DNA of 17,582 bases, from the NCBI GenBank assembly GCA_002077045.2, contig KZ111143.1, forward strand, positions 803,143 through 820,724. The letters run 5' to 3'. Of the stretch, positions 1-10,333 are shown one piece after another. Both the position numbers and the translations under genes were made by a program. Position 1 is the first letter of the stretch. Every line of letters starts with the position of its first letter. The notes below the pieces were generated by a model, which was not told the origin of the DNA, did not search any database, and saw only the letters and a list, made by a program, of their open reading frames with translations. Source of the DNA: Rachicladosporium sp. CCFEE 5018 (Eukaryota > Ascomycota > Dothideomycetes > Cladosporiales > Cladosporiaceae).

Positions 1-1300
1 TTGACCAGCCGGTGCCGGTACCGTGGGAGTAGGACCAGGGAGCTGTGCCGGCAGTGGAATAGGGCGTGGTGGAGTTCGAGGCGGTGATGGGAGAGCCGGT
101 AGTGCTTAATGACTCCGAGGAAGAGATGACGGTGATGGTGGTGTCGGTAATCATTGTTGCGGTCTTAGTGATGACGCTGATGGACGTCAGTGGTCCGGAG
201 GGGTAAGATGAGGTCGTTTCTTCCGTACAGGGAGGCGAAGTCGGGAAGCCTGATGTGGTGGAGTTGGTGAATGACGCTGTGATTGGCGAGCCTTCGGTCG
301 AAGACGTGCTGCCCGTACCGATCCCAGTGCCAGTGGGATAGCTGTAGCTGGACGGCGGGGCGGTAGGACTAGCAGAGGTAGTGGAGTTAGAGACGCTGAT
401 CGGCGAGCCTTCGGTCGAACTGCTAGATGACGAGGTACTGCTTGGAGTCGTCTCGGTACCAGTACGAAGAGCAGAGCTCGATGACCCAGTGCCAGTCGGG
501 AAAGGTGCAGTGGGGTAAGGGCCGGACGGGTATGACCAGCCGCTATAACCGCCCGTAGGGTGGGAGAACGGTGGACGTGGGCCGTACCCGCCGGTAGGGT
601 GTAGCCAACCGCCTGTCGGATAAGGAGGAGGGCCGCCACTGATGCTGCTACTGGAGGTCGTGGAGGGTGAGCTGCTCGTGGAGTTGCTGAACGATGACAT
701 TGAGCTCGACGCCGTCACTGGGCTTCCTTGAGTCGAGGAAGTGGACGCTGAAGTGCCGTGTGAGAAGCTTGGGTAACCGTAGGGTGGAAGGAAGTAGCCA
801 GACGGGCCACCATATGGCACTGATGTGTTGGCTGTGGCCGAAGCAGTCAACGAAACAGTAGTCGGCGCTGTGATCGTGATGATGTGCGTGGTGATAGAAA
901 TGCTGGTGCTGCTGCTCTCGCTGGCAGTGGTCGGCGAGCCCTCTGTGGAAGACGTTGAGTCCGTGCCTGATCTCAGCTCGCTGGTCGAGCTGTAGTTGGC
1001 TGAGCTGCTGGAAGTTGAGGTGACTGGTATGCTACCAGTAGTATGCCATCCAGTAGGTGGGCCGTAGGGCGGTGGACTGTAGCCACCGTAGCCACCGTAC
1101 GGAGGAGCAGGTGCGTTTGGTCCTGCGATGGTACTGTTCTTCTCGCAGTCATCCTCTCGCTTGAGGATGACACCTTGCTCGGCTGTGGAGACGTCAGATT
1201 GATGATTTCAGTGTATGGAAAGGACGATATACGTACGACCAGCGGCCTGGACAGTCACAGCCAGCAGTGCCGTTACCGGCAGAGCGGTTGAGAGCTTCAT
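1..1300 (-). CDS. Secreted Ser/Thr/Pro-rich repeat protein (C-terminus beyond window)
   Basis: I do not recognise a named family. Translation starts at ATG 1300; exon 1 is 1300-1237, a 54-nt intron (GTACGT..CAG) spans 1236-1183, and exon 2 is open from 1182 to the window edge, giving at least 415 residues. Residues 1 to about 19 (MKLSTALPVTALLAVTVQA) form a typical signal peptide. A Lys-Arg pair at 29-30 (ILKRED) looks like a Kex2 site, as in fungal pro-proteins. The rest is very rich in Ser, Thr, Pro, Gly and Tyr, with PYGGYGGY- and PTGGY-like motifs and five STxGSP units. Such composition suggests a heavily O-glycosylated cell-wall or extracellular protein. A GPI anchor is possible, but the C-terminus is not in the window. 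The frame stays open without a stop over about 1.2 kb, which supports coding; function is unknown. Confidence 0.8.
80..945 (-). repeat. Five dispersed STxGSP-type coding repeats
   Basis: Within the secreted protein, a short unit of the form S-T-[EQT]-G-S-P, usually followed by [ITV]-[TS]-[AV]-S and often a NSTT tail, recurs at about residues 100, 171, 277, 316 and 381. The copies near nucleotides 402-419 and 285-302 share an identical 18-base stretch (ggcgagccttcggtcgaa), which suggests recent duplication or conversion. The remaining copies have diverged at the DNA level. The NST sequons could be N-glycosylated. Confidence 0.7.
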
Positions 1301-2788
1301 TTTACCTGAGGCGGATCGCGATCAATGACAGAAGCACAGCAAGAACGGCGACAGCACTTGAACAACGAAAGAAAGCTCAACGACTGGGAGCGTGAGAAGA
1401 GAGAAGCTAGTCATCGGACGTTTGTCCCGCCAACTCATATACGTATCCCACGCTCGCAAGCCAGGTACAGTCAACAACACTGATGCATCACCTTGCAGCA
1501 CACCCTCTGCAGTGCGCCGGCGAGACCATAGACGCGGGTGCGGTACCTGGCAGCACCTCACAAGTTCCCATTAGTCGTGCGAGGCATAGCAACCGGCCCT
1601 GATGACAGGGACAGTCTCGATTCAACAAGGTCCGATGAGGCTTCCACAAGGGATATTGAATGTGCGCCGTGGCGTACCACCCGATAAGCCTTGCACATGG
1701 ACACTCGGAGCGGGTTTGCTCGTTGTACATGTGATTGTGGTCTTGCTACTGAATGCCCTCTGGAGTCGCATCGAGACGAAACCTATATCCCATGGGTTAG
1801 GATGGTTAAGGTGGGGATGACATCTGTGACGACCCGGCAGCTGACATGAAGAGGCCTGCGGAACACGCAGGCATCCGGTCCAGCGGTGTGACGGCCATGT
1901 CAGTTTTTAGGAATGACATACTGCGAACCAGCAAAGCTTGTCGAAGCCCATCGGAGCACAGAGATTGGATACGAGGATTCGATAGTGTCTTCCAGACCTT
2001 AGCTTTATTGAACTCGCCAAAGCAGAAGTCGCAGATAGTGCTGTAGCACAAACCAGGGTCGGCTGGCTTATCACCCCGGCGCTGTCACACTTGCCTTGCG
2101 GCTCGGCCGCAGGAAGTCAGGCCCCCAATCTACTCGCGTTTGAGATATCCTGGAGTAAACAAACACAGTGCAAATGGTGTTCCTTGACATGATCCAGTGT
2201 CCCGGTAGCGTTGTCAGTCCGTACTATGCATACCTCTGAGGAGGATAAGCGTGCAAAGGCCGCGGCGTGCGGCCGATCACGCCTCTTGTTGCAATTCTCA
2301 GCCTCTTGCATGGCAGCCATTCGGTCGAACACTCTCGGCCATAAAGTCGCGTGGTGGCGGCGAAAGACTTGGACTGAGACCTAATAGCATATGGGCCAGA
2401 CTTCGAGGGATCCCGCACCAGAGACGGGCACGGCTGCAGGCACCACGCTGTCGTGCGACCACCAAGATTCGGCAGTACGACTGCGATCGAAAGCTTATCC
2501 GCGACTTTGCGTGCAACAATCGGTAGCAGCCGCTTTGTATGACCTGCTGTAGACGACACATGACGATGTCCAGTGTTGAGCCTTGTCAACAATGTCACAT
2601 GCTATCGGACTGAGATCTTGAATATGCTTCGATGCAAGGAGGTATGTGTTCCTTGTGAACTGTCTGACGGGCTACTCGGTGCGACTGTTGTCACTTCAGC
2701 AAGGGCTCGCGTTGGAGACGAGTGACACCTGCAGCTTGTTGACTGAAGTGGATGCGTTGAGTTGTCGACTCGTGCATCGGATCACTGT
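1301..2788. other. Intergenic region, no supported gene
   Basis: About 1.5 kb between the start of the secreted-protein gene and the stop of the Ldb17-like gene; it must hold the former's promoter and the latter's 3' end. Several 60-124 codon open frames exist on both strands, the longest at 2224-2598 on the minus strand. None has a recognisable domain, a convincing start with splice partners, or biased composition. No tRNA-like, terminal-repeat or strongly AT-rich segment was seen. Confidence 0.6.
1434..1441 (-). promoter_or_regulatory. Possible TATA element of the secreted-protein gene
   Basis: The minus strand reads TATATGAG about 135 nt before ATG 1300. It is followed by a pyrimidine-rich leader (about 1395-1325), a common feature of fungal promoters. 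This is only a motif match; no transcription start is known. Confidence 0.3.
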
Positions 2789-4534
2789 TCACACCTCTTC
2801 GCTATCATCGGCAAACGGACTCCGCTCGCCAGAGACATGTGCTTGAACGACCACTGGCACCTCAAGACTGCCATGATTGGCACCACTGGCCCCCATGTGC
2901 TCTCCATTGGCGTTCTTCGTCCTCTTGCGTCGTGGTGCAGGTACACTAGGCTTGACTTTGGTCATCTTAGATGACACCTCGTGAACGCTCAGGCTACTTT
3001 CGCCTCCGACCGTTACAGACATCCCAAGTAATTTTTGCGCAAGAAGAGTCTCGGTGGGAGCAACTTCGGCCAGCTTTCGGTCTAGGTCATCCTCCTGTTC
3101 ATCGCCTTCCTCATGCAACCATTCGATTTGCTTGATGCGAAGCGCTAGACGGACGACCGTCGCATCGACTGGCGCGAAATGTGCAGAGGATCGATGGATG
3201 AGCAAGTACAAGGTCCTTCGCACCTCCTCACGTTTGTAATGATTGCCCTCTCGAGCCAGCTGAGTATTCTTCAGTAGCGGACATAGCACTCGCAGATAGG
3301 TATGGCGAAGCGCCGTCTGCCCATCGGCGTCATCCCCGCTGCTCTCCTTGTCGGGACTGCTGCAGCTAGAATCCAGATCCAGCAAGTTACGGACAATGAC
3401 ATCCACCAGCACATGTAAATCGTTCGTGTAGAAGTACTCGAAAGTCGCGCCGGTGGTAAACAACAAGTATAGCAGCTTCAAGATTAGTAGCTGCGGACCC
3501 AAAGAGGTCTCGCGGTTCAATAGAAGGATAAGATTCTCTCCAAAGGTGCGATATAAGGGTCCGTGTAGTGACAAAAGCTTGAGCACGCGATTCGTCATGG
3601 GCGTTGAGGGCACTTCGGGTGAAGATGGCTCATTGGCAAAGCACATGTACTGCTCATTGAGTACTAGCTGGGGTGATAGTCAGTATTCGTTTCTTTGGGT
3701 CCAGACGAACCAACATACGAGCACTCGAATGATCGGATAATGGAACGGGTCTTCCGCGTCATCGGAAAGCTGTTCAATCATCTTGAAGAGGTCAAGCACG
3801 AACGCGTCATCAATCATGGCTGTCGCACACCCATCAGCATTCGGCCCAATCATCAGTGCAACGCGCTGGTGCTCACCCAAGTCATCCCTCTTGAGCTTTT
3901 GTATACGCGCCATCTCAGACATCAATTCCAGCATGAGCCGGTGTAGTCCATTATGATCGTCCTTGCGGTCCCTGATCAATTCTGCGAGCCTCGTGAATGC
4001 GCCCTCGTGCAACATCATCTCAAATGCCGTCTCGTTACTTCGGCCATCGAACAAGAAGACGGCGGCCGAAAGGTGCAGTGTATCGACATCGTCATCCTGC
4101 CAATTCATCTCAGCGACAGCTCATATCTGGCTTCGTCCACATGGTGTCCCGTACCTGAAGCAAGCAATACAATATCTGCCTCCGAATGTAATCTCCCTGC
4201 GCCGCAAAAAGTGACGAGTCTAGAAGCATGTAGACATAGCGCGCGTACTCATACTCCGACAACAGGTATTTCTCTTGCAGAAGTTAGCCTCCCAAGTCCA
4301 ATGTACTCTTCCCATAAGATATCGTACGCTTATGTGTCGCCGCAAAGTCAAAGAAAGCGCGCAAGGTATCGTCTATGTGCTCGTACGTCTCGACATCGGT
4401 GGCGAAGATCTTCTCGAGACCTAGCAAATGTCAATCACCATGGTATTGGAGGCAGATCTTCCTGCCGGCGCGGTCTCACCTTCCCAGAATTGCTGCTCGT
4501 TCTCGAGGCCATTGCTGACCGAACTGATGTCCAT
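2789..4534 (-). CDS. Ldb17/Dip1 (SPIN90) family actin regulator
   Basis: Six exons, 4534-4480, 4420-4328, 4273-4155, 4096-3877, 3819-3719 and 3667-2789, give a 488-aa protein. The family (SPIN90/Ldb17 leucine-rich domain; S. cerevisiae Ldb17, S. pombe Dip1) activates Arp2/3 complex to seed actin filaments at endocytic patches. Recognised motifs are FLFDGRSNETAFEMM, AMIDDAFVLDLF, DPFHYPIIRVL and LVLNEQYMCFANEP; the last two abut only after removal of the intron at 3718-3668. The helical domain covers about residues 55-400. The tail has an acidic stretch, then a basic/proline motif (KPSVPAPRRKRTK, about 435-447) that could bind SH3 domains as in yeast Ldb17; this is inference. The start is supported by MDISSVSN..EQQFWE, which fits the family N-terminus. 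Intron 2 ends in AAG rather than CAG/TAG. Intron 3 has two in-frame acceptors 12 nt apart. Confidence 0.9.
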
Positions 4535-5106
4535 CTCCTTCACAGCTGGACTGACCTGGCAGATAGGAGTCCAGCTCCGGATGCACTATCGAAGGAGCAT
4601 GGTAGACGTGGGCGTGTATGTTGCGACTCACGATATAGGAGCGTACTAGAGATGACGATCATGTCTTGTGCAGCAGGTGGAGTGCATGTCGAAATGTGGG
4701 GCAAAGCAAAGTGGAGGGCAGGGCTGGAGTCGCCAGGAATTTGAATTAATTGCGAACGGAGAGCAATACGATGGACGCGTGAGGAGGTCATACTCTGCTC
4801 GTTATATATGCGCCACCCTTTAGAGCATCAAAGACCTCTCTCGCCCAAGAAGACCTGCACCAGTAAGACTAGGTACCGCCCAGCGCCCCACTGACCGTCA
4901 GCGAGTCCCCTAAGGCATCGGCGTTCCTCCCAAAAATTACTCCCCCACTGTATGGCGATGTGTAGGTATCCCTGCATCCGTGTGGAACCACTTCAGTTGA
5001 CTTGCCTCATCATTATACCATTCGGCAGCCACTCCAGGCAAAGGCCTCCGGGGCCTAGCGGGCGAACTGCATGCAATACCGATAGAGGCACTCGACCGCT
5101 GTCCCT
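4535..5106. other. Intergenic region between tandem minus-strand genes
   Basis: This 572-bp gap carries the promoter and leader of the Ldb17-like gene and the 3' end of the upstream MFS gene. Open frames here are short or antisense extensions of Ldb17 exon 1, and none looks coding. Confidence 0.6.
4802..4808 (-). promoter_or_regulatory. Possible TATA box of the Ldb17-like gene
   Basis: The minus strand reads TATATAA here, 268 nt before ATG 4534, so the leader would be about 200 nt or longer, possibly with its own intron (a GTGAGT donor lies near 4630 on the minus strand). Motif match only. Confidence 0.35.
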
Positions 5107-7018
5107 TCAAACGTCAGCGGTGGCCTGTGTCTCTTTGCTGTTGTTTCTTGTCGCAAAAGTGACGAAGGACGCCACACTAAATCTCCTCGCTCTGCGCAGA
5201 CGTTCCAGAATCTGACTTTCCTTCGTGCACATAGCGGCTGCAGCCATACAAATAGCAGCCATCAATAAGCAGAAGCCTGACCAGAGCTGGATGGTGAGGA
5301 AGTTGTGGCCAGTGACTTCGATCAAGTAGCCTGCGACTGGCGGACCGATCATCGCGGGAATCGCTGCAGCGGTGTAAAGCATGCCTACCCATTGGCCGAG
5401 TTTTCCTTGCTCGACAGGATCTTTACCAAGGATATCCGAGATCGAAGCAGGCGGAAGTCCAATCACTGCGCCAGAGAAAGCGCCGAAGATGACAACAAAC
5501 GCCTGGGAGAAAGGTCAGCGGTGTTCAGATACTTAGGGCCAGCGTTATACACTTACGATGGTAGCGTTGACAACAGTAACGAATGGCCACATCAAAAGGC
5601 ATAGGAGTGACGTGATCGTGGTAACGACAGCATGCACCGTGACGGCTCCGAAGATGTCACCGAAGAAGCCGGCGCTGACTCTTCCGAGGATAGAGCATAT
5701 GTTCATGATAGCGAGCAGCCAGAAGGTGCGGATAGCCTCGTTCTGGACCTCATTTGGAATTTCGACTTGAAAGCTCCCAGGAATTTCGTCCCGTCTTCCG
5801 AGGCCTCTGTACGCAGCCCACCTACATTTGTCAGTACTGCACGGCCATGGGTTGTCGTCACACAGAGGCGTAGACCTACTCCTCGAGGTTGAAGAAGACG
5901 ACGTAGAAGCCGAGAAAGCTACACGGAGATCAGTTCTTGCTCACAAATGATTGCATCGAGTATCGACAGCAGCTCACAGAAATGAGATGGCGGCCAGAAA
6001 GAAGACGAAGGACCTGTTCTTGAACGCATCCATGTCGACGAACGTCTCCAGTCTAAGCCACTTTTCGACCGGTCGTTTCTGATGATCAGGATTGGGCCGA
6101 CAACAGAGCAAAGCTACCACGCAGGTCAGGGCTGTGAGCACGCTGGTCCAGCGTTGAGCACTCCTGAAGTTGGCCCCATCCCCTGCAAGCAGAAACTTGA
6201 ACATCATCGTATAAACGAGCCCGGCGACAGCAGCACCGGAGGCAACGAAGCCAACTGCGAAAGATTTCTACATCTGAATTAGTTCCGGTTGTCTCAACAG
6301 CCCACTGAGCAGGGCGCGTACCGTCTCCTTGAACCAAGTGCAGGCAACCCAAGACGACGAAACGAAGAAGCATGACATGCCCAGGCCGGATCCAACAGAC
6401 TGTGCCAGCCAGATGTACCAGTAATTGCCTTCCCCGGGACCTCCGTTTCCGCATGCGGCACTCAATGAAAAGATCGAAGTGATGAGCAGCGCGCTGCCAA
6501 TGACGATGAGCCATTTGATGTGGCCGGCATCGAGGATACGGCCCACAACACCCGACAGTCCCAGGACGATAAAGCACTGTGTAGCACCGAGGAAGTTCGT
6601 CCAGGCCAAGCTGCGTTCGCCCACGGGTAGGAGGTGTTGATTGTAGTAGGATTGGTAGGTCCCCTGGGCATTGACTATGCCCCAAGAGTTGAACATGCTG
6701 CAATCGATGTGTCAGTAGGACATCATCAAGATACTGATGCAGTCAATGGAAGATAGACTGAGCTACTGACAGGAAGAAGCCAGAAATGAGACAGAGATAA
6801 GCCCGAGGATTCCTTGGCCACGCTGACTCACGGACACTGCTGGTGCACTCGTCCACGGGCGGGACGCCAGCGGGTGCTTTCTCAAGAGGCATCTCAATCG
6901 CGATGCTTTGTCTATCTTCGATCTGCCGTGGACTGGGGGGACCGAGACTGGACGAGCGCGAATCCTGGCGTGAGGTTCTTGCCGACTTCTCAAAGTCGAC
7001 CTTGTCGGTAGTTTCCAT
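5107..7018 (-). CDS. MFS transporter, monocarboxylate (MCT)-like
   Basis: Six exons, 7018-6771, 6697-6322, 6267-5978, 5918-5880, 5821-5557 and 5502-5107, give 537 aa. All five introns are 54-73 nt with GT..AG ends and the phases agree. Residues 1-70 are a hydrophilic Ser/Arg-rich cytosolic tail. The first membrane segment (about 73-85) leads into NSWGIVNAQGTYQSYY, and further hydrophobic segments follow, e.g. CFIVLGLSGVVGRILDAGH, SVGSGLGMSCFFVSSSWVA and GFVASGAAVAGLVYTMM. The second half includes SILGRVSAGFFGD and GPPVAGYLIEVTGHNFLTIQLW. This pattern fits fungal MCT-type permeases (MFS family 2.A.1.13), relatives of yeast Mch proteins, at the plasma or vacuolar membrane. Substrate cannot be told from sequence; a carboxylate or a small metabolite is likely. 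Exon 4 is only 39 nt. The start METTDKVD was preferred because it follows a pyrimidine-rich leader and an AAG context. Confidence 0.88.
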
Positions 7019-7140
7019 CTTGAATTGTTTAGCGAAGCGTGAGAACGAGTCGAGGTATGTGAAGAGGAAGAGCGTAGTAAAGTGGTGAGAAAGAGGTGGT
7101 GATGGCAAGAAGTGAGGGGAGTGTAGGGGCGGAGTGAAAT
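7019..7140 (-). promoter_or_regulatory. Pyrimidine-rich leader/core promoter of the MFS gene
   Basis: On the minus strand the roughly 120 nt before ATG 7018 are dominated by C and T (CACCACTTTACTACGCTCTT and similar), ending in CTAAACAATTCAAG before the ATG. CT-rich tracts of this kind often mark transcription starts in filamentous fungi. No TATA box is obvious. Confidence 0.4.
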
Positions 7141-8836
7141 GAAGTGCACGTTCGCGTGTCTTGTTGCAGAGTTTCAACGACCCGGGTGATCGATGCGTGC
7201 CTTCCTCGACAACCCATATCGTGCAGTAAGCCAAGCCTTGAGGTCATAATGGAAGACTCTCGGCATGGTAACCTACCAGTACCACGATTCAACGCAGAGC
7301 ATGTGCGCAGCATGCGGCACAAAGTCAGCCTATGGGATGTGCTCACCTGGTCAGCACCATCGCGCCGACTCGACACAGCGGAACATAGCAGATGCCGATG
7401 GTCACTGTGGGTCGCCCAGCCTCGAAGTGTTACACGCCCGCCGTCACAACAGCAGAGGCTCGCTGGCAGACAAAGAACAATCCCAACTCACCGCGACCAT
7501 TCCTCACCCCAACCCCACCGATGCGCAGTGGAGATGACGATGTCCGGTTCCGCCAAGTCAAGAGTGATACGTGCCTTTCTTATCGTGGAGCTTTAGACCA
7601 CCGGCTGTCAGCACAAGCAAGGCAAGCATGCCACGGAGTAGATCATCGCCAAGACGTGTGCTTGCGCGCCAATCTCGGTGTGCTACAGCGGATGTCAACG
7701 CGTAACGGCCTGAGGCTGTGCAGGTGCTGAGTTTGAGAAAATACACGCAGTGCGGGTCTGTTGCTGGGCAAGGTCTGGGCAGCACTGATAGCGATTGCGG
7801 AGGAGTGTCGTGAAGCCGGGGAAAGGTCATCTTGTAGCGTGCTCCCACTAAAGTCATTACGGAGATGAGATAGAGTTTTCACCAAGCTCGGGTCGAAATC
7901 TCATCCTTGAGCAAATCCCTGAATCTGGACTCGGCGTGCTGGGCAAGCCAGTCGCATAGATAAGCAGCATGAGACATATGGAAAGGGTTGAGAAGTAAGC
8001 AACAACGCGTCGGGCCAGTCACTGTGATCTGGCTTGGCTGTGGAAATGGCGTATCTTGGCTTTGTGAGATCTTCCGAGCCGGACGCCACTGCCGTTCGAG
8101 GTCGTCCCAAGATCCCTCTTGGCATCCCACGTCTCGGCAGTGTACGTGGGATGCACTCTAAGAATCTCCCTGGGGATTCGACTATTCATTCGGCGTCTGG
8201 AGTACCAGCATCAGACTACAGGGCACTCTATCTGCCGCGATCGATGCACCGCCTAACTCAGCCTGCTCATCGCCGATCGAAAGCATAACGACCATGTTCA
8301 ACAAGCCAAGCCCATCACACCTCATGGTAGCTTTGCGTGCTCCAAAGACTCGACCACGTCGAAGCACGAGTGTATGACATGTTCGTAGGCGTGCCTTCCG
8401 CGAGGTTGCGGGGCGCCGTGCTTGCGCTACCTTCCCTCCACCCGTCTTCTCCCGTGTGATATCGGCGTCAGCTCTGGGCAATGCCCTTAGCATCTTCCCT
8501 GCATCATCAGCCTGGGATCGGTGGGAGCAAAACCTCGGTTCCGTCTTAAGTTCTACCTACTCGCGAATCAATACCATTGGGAACTTGATTTCGCACGACA
8601 GCGAAGCCTGCCGGGTTGACCAATCGCGAGCAGTGATAGGCAAGCTAGAAACGGGAGCACACTGTGAGTGCGGTCGTTTGCGCATTCTGCCCAGCGGAAT
8701 ATAAGACCCCTGGTGATCTGTACAGTATGCTCTGTAGCTGTCGAGTTCGCTGCCCTCTCCACATCGCCAAGCTGGCAACGGTGCTCCCTGCGAGCATGCC
8801 CCAAACGCCATCTTCCGTGCCAACGGGCATCATGAG
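7141..8836. other. Intergenic region, no supported gene
   Basis: A 1.7-kb stretch between the MFS promoter and the stop of the orphan gene. Open frames up to 150 codons occur on both strands, but they overlap, lack family motifs and have shuffled-looking composition. A 32-codon minus-strand piece at 7885-7980 (MSHAAYLCDWLAQHAES...) looks faintly coding, but I found no splice partners. No repeats or transposon ends were seen. Confidence 0.55.
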
Positions 8837-9837
8837 TCAAAGACCGTCCATCATTGCCAACGCATGATCCGTCCACCGCCGGATGTTCAACAAACCCACA
8901 AACCTCAATCCCCTCTTGAGCTCGTCATACTCCTCTCCTGATCGCTCGCCTTCTTGTCTCACGATACTCCCCGTTGATCCAGCGATACGCCGTTGGAAAT
9001 TTACCGTTGCGCTCCCATCTCGACACAGCCAGCTTCAGTTGTATCGCATATTCGATCGTCTCCTCGTGCTTGTCTAACACCTTCGCAACCTCCATCAACA
9101 GCTTCGGTGCTACGTTCAGATCATCATCCTCTTCACTGGCTTCGGCGTATGATCGGGCAAAGACGGGCTATATCTCGTCCCCATCGACGTCTTGTCCGAG
9201 CACATTCGCACCGAACTGTCCGAGTACCCAGGCTTGTTTGACGTGACCGACGCGAGCCAGTGCCATGGCGACGGAGGCAAGGCGGCTGGCGATGAAGGGG
9301 TCTTGGGCACAGAGACTGGATCCCGATCCCGGGTCAAGCTTGATGGCGATGAGATAGTTGATGTCCCCCCGTATCGACGTCGGGCTTCTGTCCACGTCTG
9401 TCACGATGATCTGTGGCAGTGGAGTGGGAGTGATGGGTGCATGGTGGTCCTCATGATCGTCCTTGCTGGTCTTATCGCTGGTGTGATCGCTGGTCTCGGT
9501 CGATGTGTCAAGGTGGTTGTAGGCACACAACTCTTCCTCTTCCTCTCCATCGTCGTCTTCGCTTTCCTGCCGTCCGACAGATCGATGCAGCTTCTTCCTG
9601 AGTCGTGGAGGGTTGCCGTTCTCGTCACTGTCGCTATCGCTCCCGGAAGTCTTCCTTAGTACACTTGTGCACTTCGCTCTCTGCTTGCCACTGGACCCGG
9701 ATTCAGATAGCAGACCAGCTGATTCGGAGTGGTTATCGATGGACGCGAAGTCTTTCCTGTGGCGCGAAATTGAGACTCAGTGTGACCATGGCCGAGGAGT
9801 TCTGCGGCGCCGCTGTATACGTGGGCGTTCTGATCAT
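8837..9837 (-). CDS. Hypothetical protein with acidic Ser-rich N-terminal half
   Basis: No family recognised. The model is ATG 9837; exons 9837-9821, 9756-9228, 9167-9005 and 8937-8837; introns of 64 nt (GTATAC..CACAG), 60 nt (GTACTC..ATATAG) and 67 nt (GTAAAT..ATCAG); product 269 aa. Phases agree at all junctions. Residues 45-85 are charged and low in complexity (SGSDSDSDENGN, then a basic RLRKKLHRSVGR, then DDDGEEEEE), typical of disordered nuclear proteins. A Thr/Asp/His-rich linker follows, then probable helices (DPFIASRLASVAMALARVGH, PKLLMEVAKVLDKHEETIEY, LRFVGLLNIRRWTDHALAMMDGL). The 17-nt first exon and the second intron are the weakest parts: if the 60-nt intron is not removed, a TAG ends the protein after 201 residues at 9168. 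An alternative is a pseudogene with one nonsense change, but the third exon and its good GTAAAT intron argue for a live gene. Confidence 0.55.
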
Positions 9838-10333
9838 CTCGCCGGGGTGTTGCGCAATTTTGATCGTTATAACGGCGTGTCGTGTGTCGGCGCAGCAGTG
9901 TCATGCGTTGCTCGTTACTACGATACTCTCGACGATAGGACTTGCAGCGGTGCAGTCTATCAATATGGTAGCGATACGACTTGGGCAGTTCTCCGTCAGT
10001 TCAAGGCTCCAAGACGTATTCACAGTCCAAGATTCGTGTCGAGACAACAAGTGTTATGAGAAGGTGCAGATCTGATGGAGGGAGCAAGAGCGGTGCCCCA
10101 TGTGCAGAGAGAAGGCACGTTCGACTGACATTTGATGAGCTTGGGTTCTTTGAACGTCAGCTTCGACTCGAAATACAGAAGGGCCACGCGACTGAAGATG
10201 GACCGCTCCATGGTTATGGCACAAAGGCAGAATGTTATTGAATTCGCATGTACCCACGATAGCAACGCCTCGCTAATGCACATGTATGCCTTGCACCTGA
10301 GCAGGCGCTCACGAAAAGCCCACAAAAGCCGGT
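9838..10333. other. Intergenic region upstream of the orphan gene
   Basis: This 496-bp gap holds the orphan gene's promoter and the 3' end of the ubiquitin-like/AN1 gene. The 101-codon minus-strand frame at 10020-10325 begins at a non-ATG codon, has no domain, and is not supported. Confidence 0.55.

Noticed and set aside
2224..2598. 124-codon minus-strand open frame
   Set aside because: No domain, no compositional bias, and other frames in the region are similarly open; consistent with chance at this base composition.
3953..4744. 263-codon plus-strand open frame
   Set aside because: It lies antisense to exons and introns of the Ldb17-like gene, whose minus-strand reading has clear family motifs; the plus-strand translation has none.
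7144..7596. 150-codon plus-strand open frame upstream of the MFS gene
   Set aside because: Overlaps the probable MFS leader, has no recognisable motif, and competes with other overlapping frames of similar quality.
8837..9168. Orphan gene read as a frameshifted pseudogene
   Set aside because: An apparent frame change near 8950 disappears when a 67-nt intron with a good GTAAAT donor is removed, so no frameshift is needed there.
9192..9659. 155-codon plus-strand open frame with hydrophobic stretches
   Set aside because: It is antisense to the orphan gene. Its hydrophobic runs mirror Asp/Glu/His-rich codons on the minus strand, which has the splice sites and compositional bias of real coding sequence.
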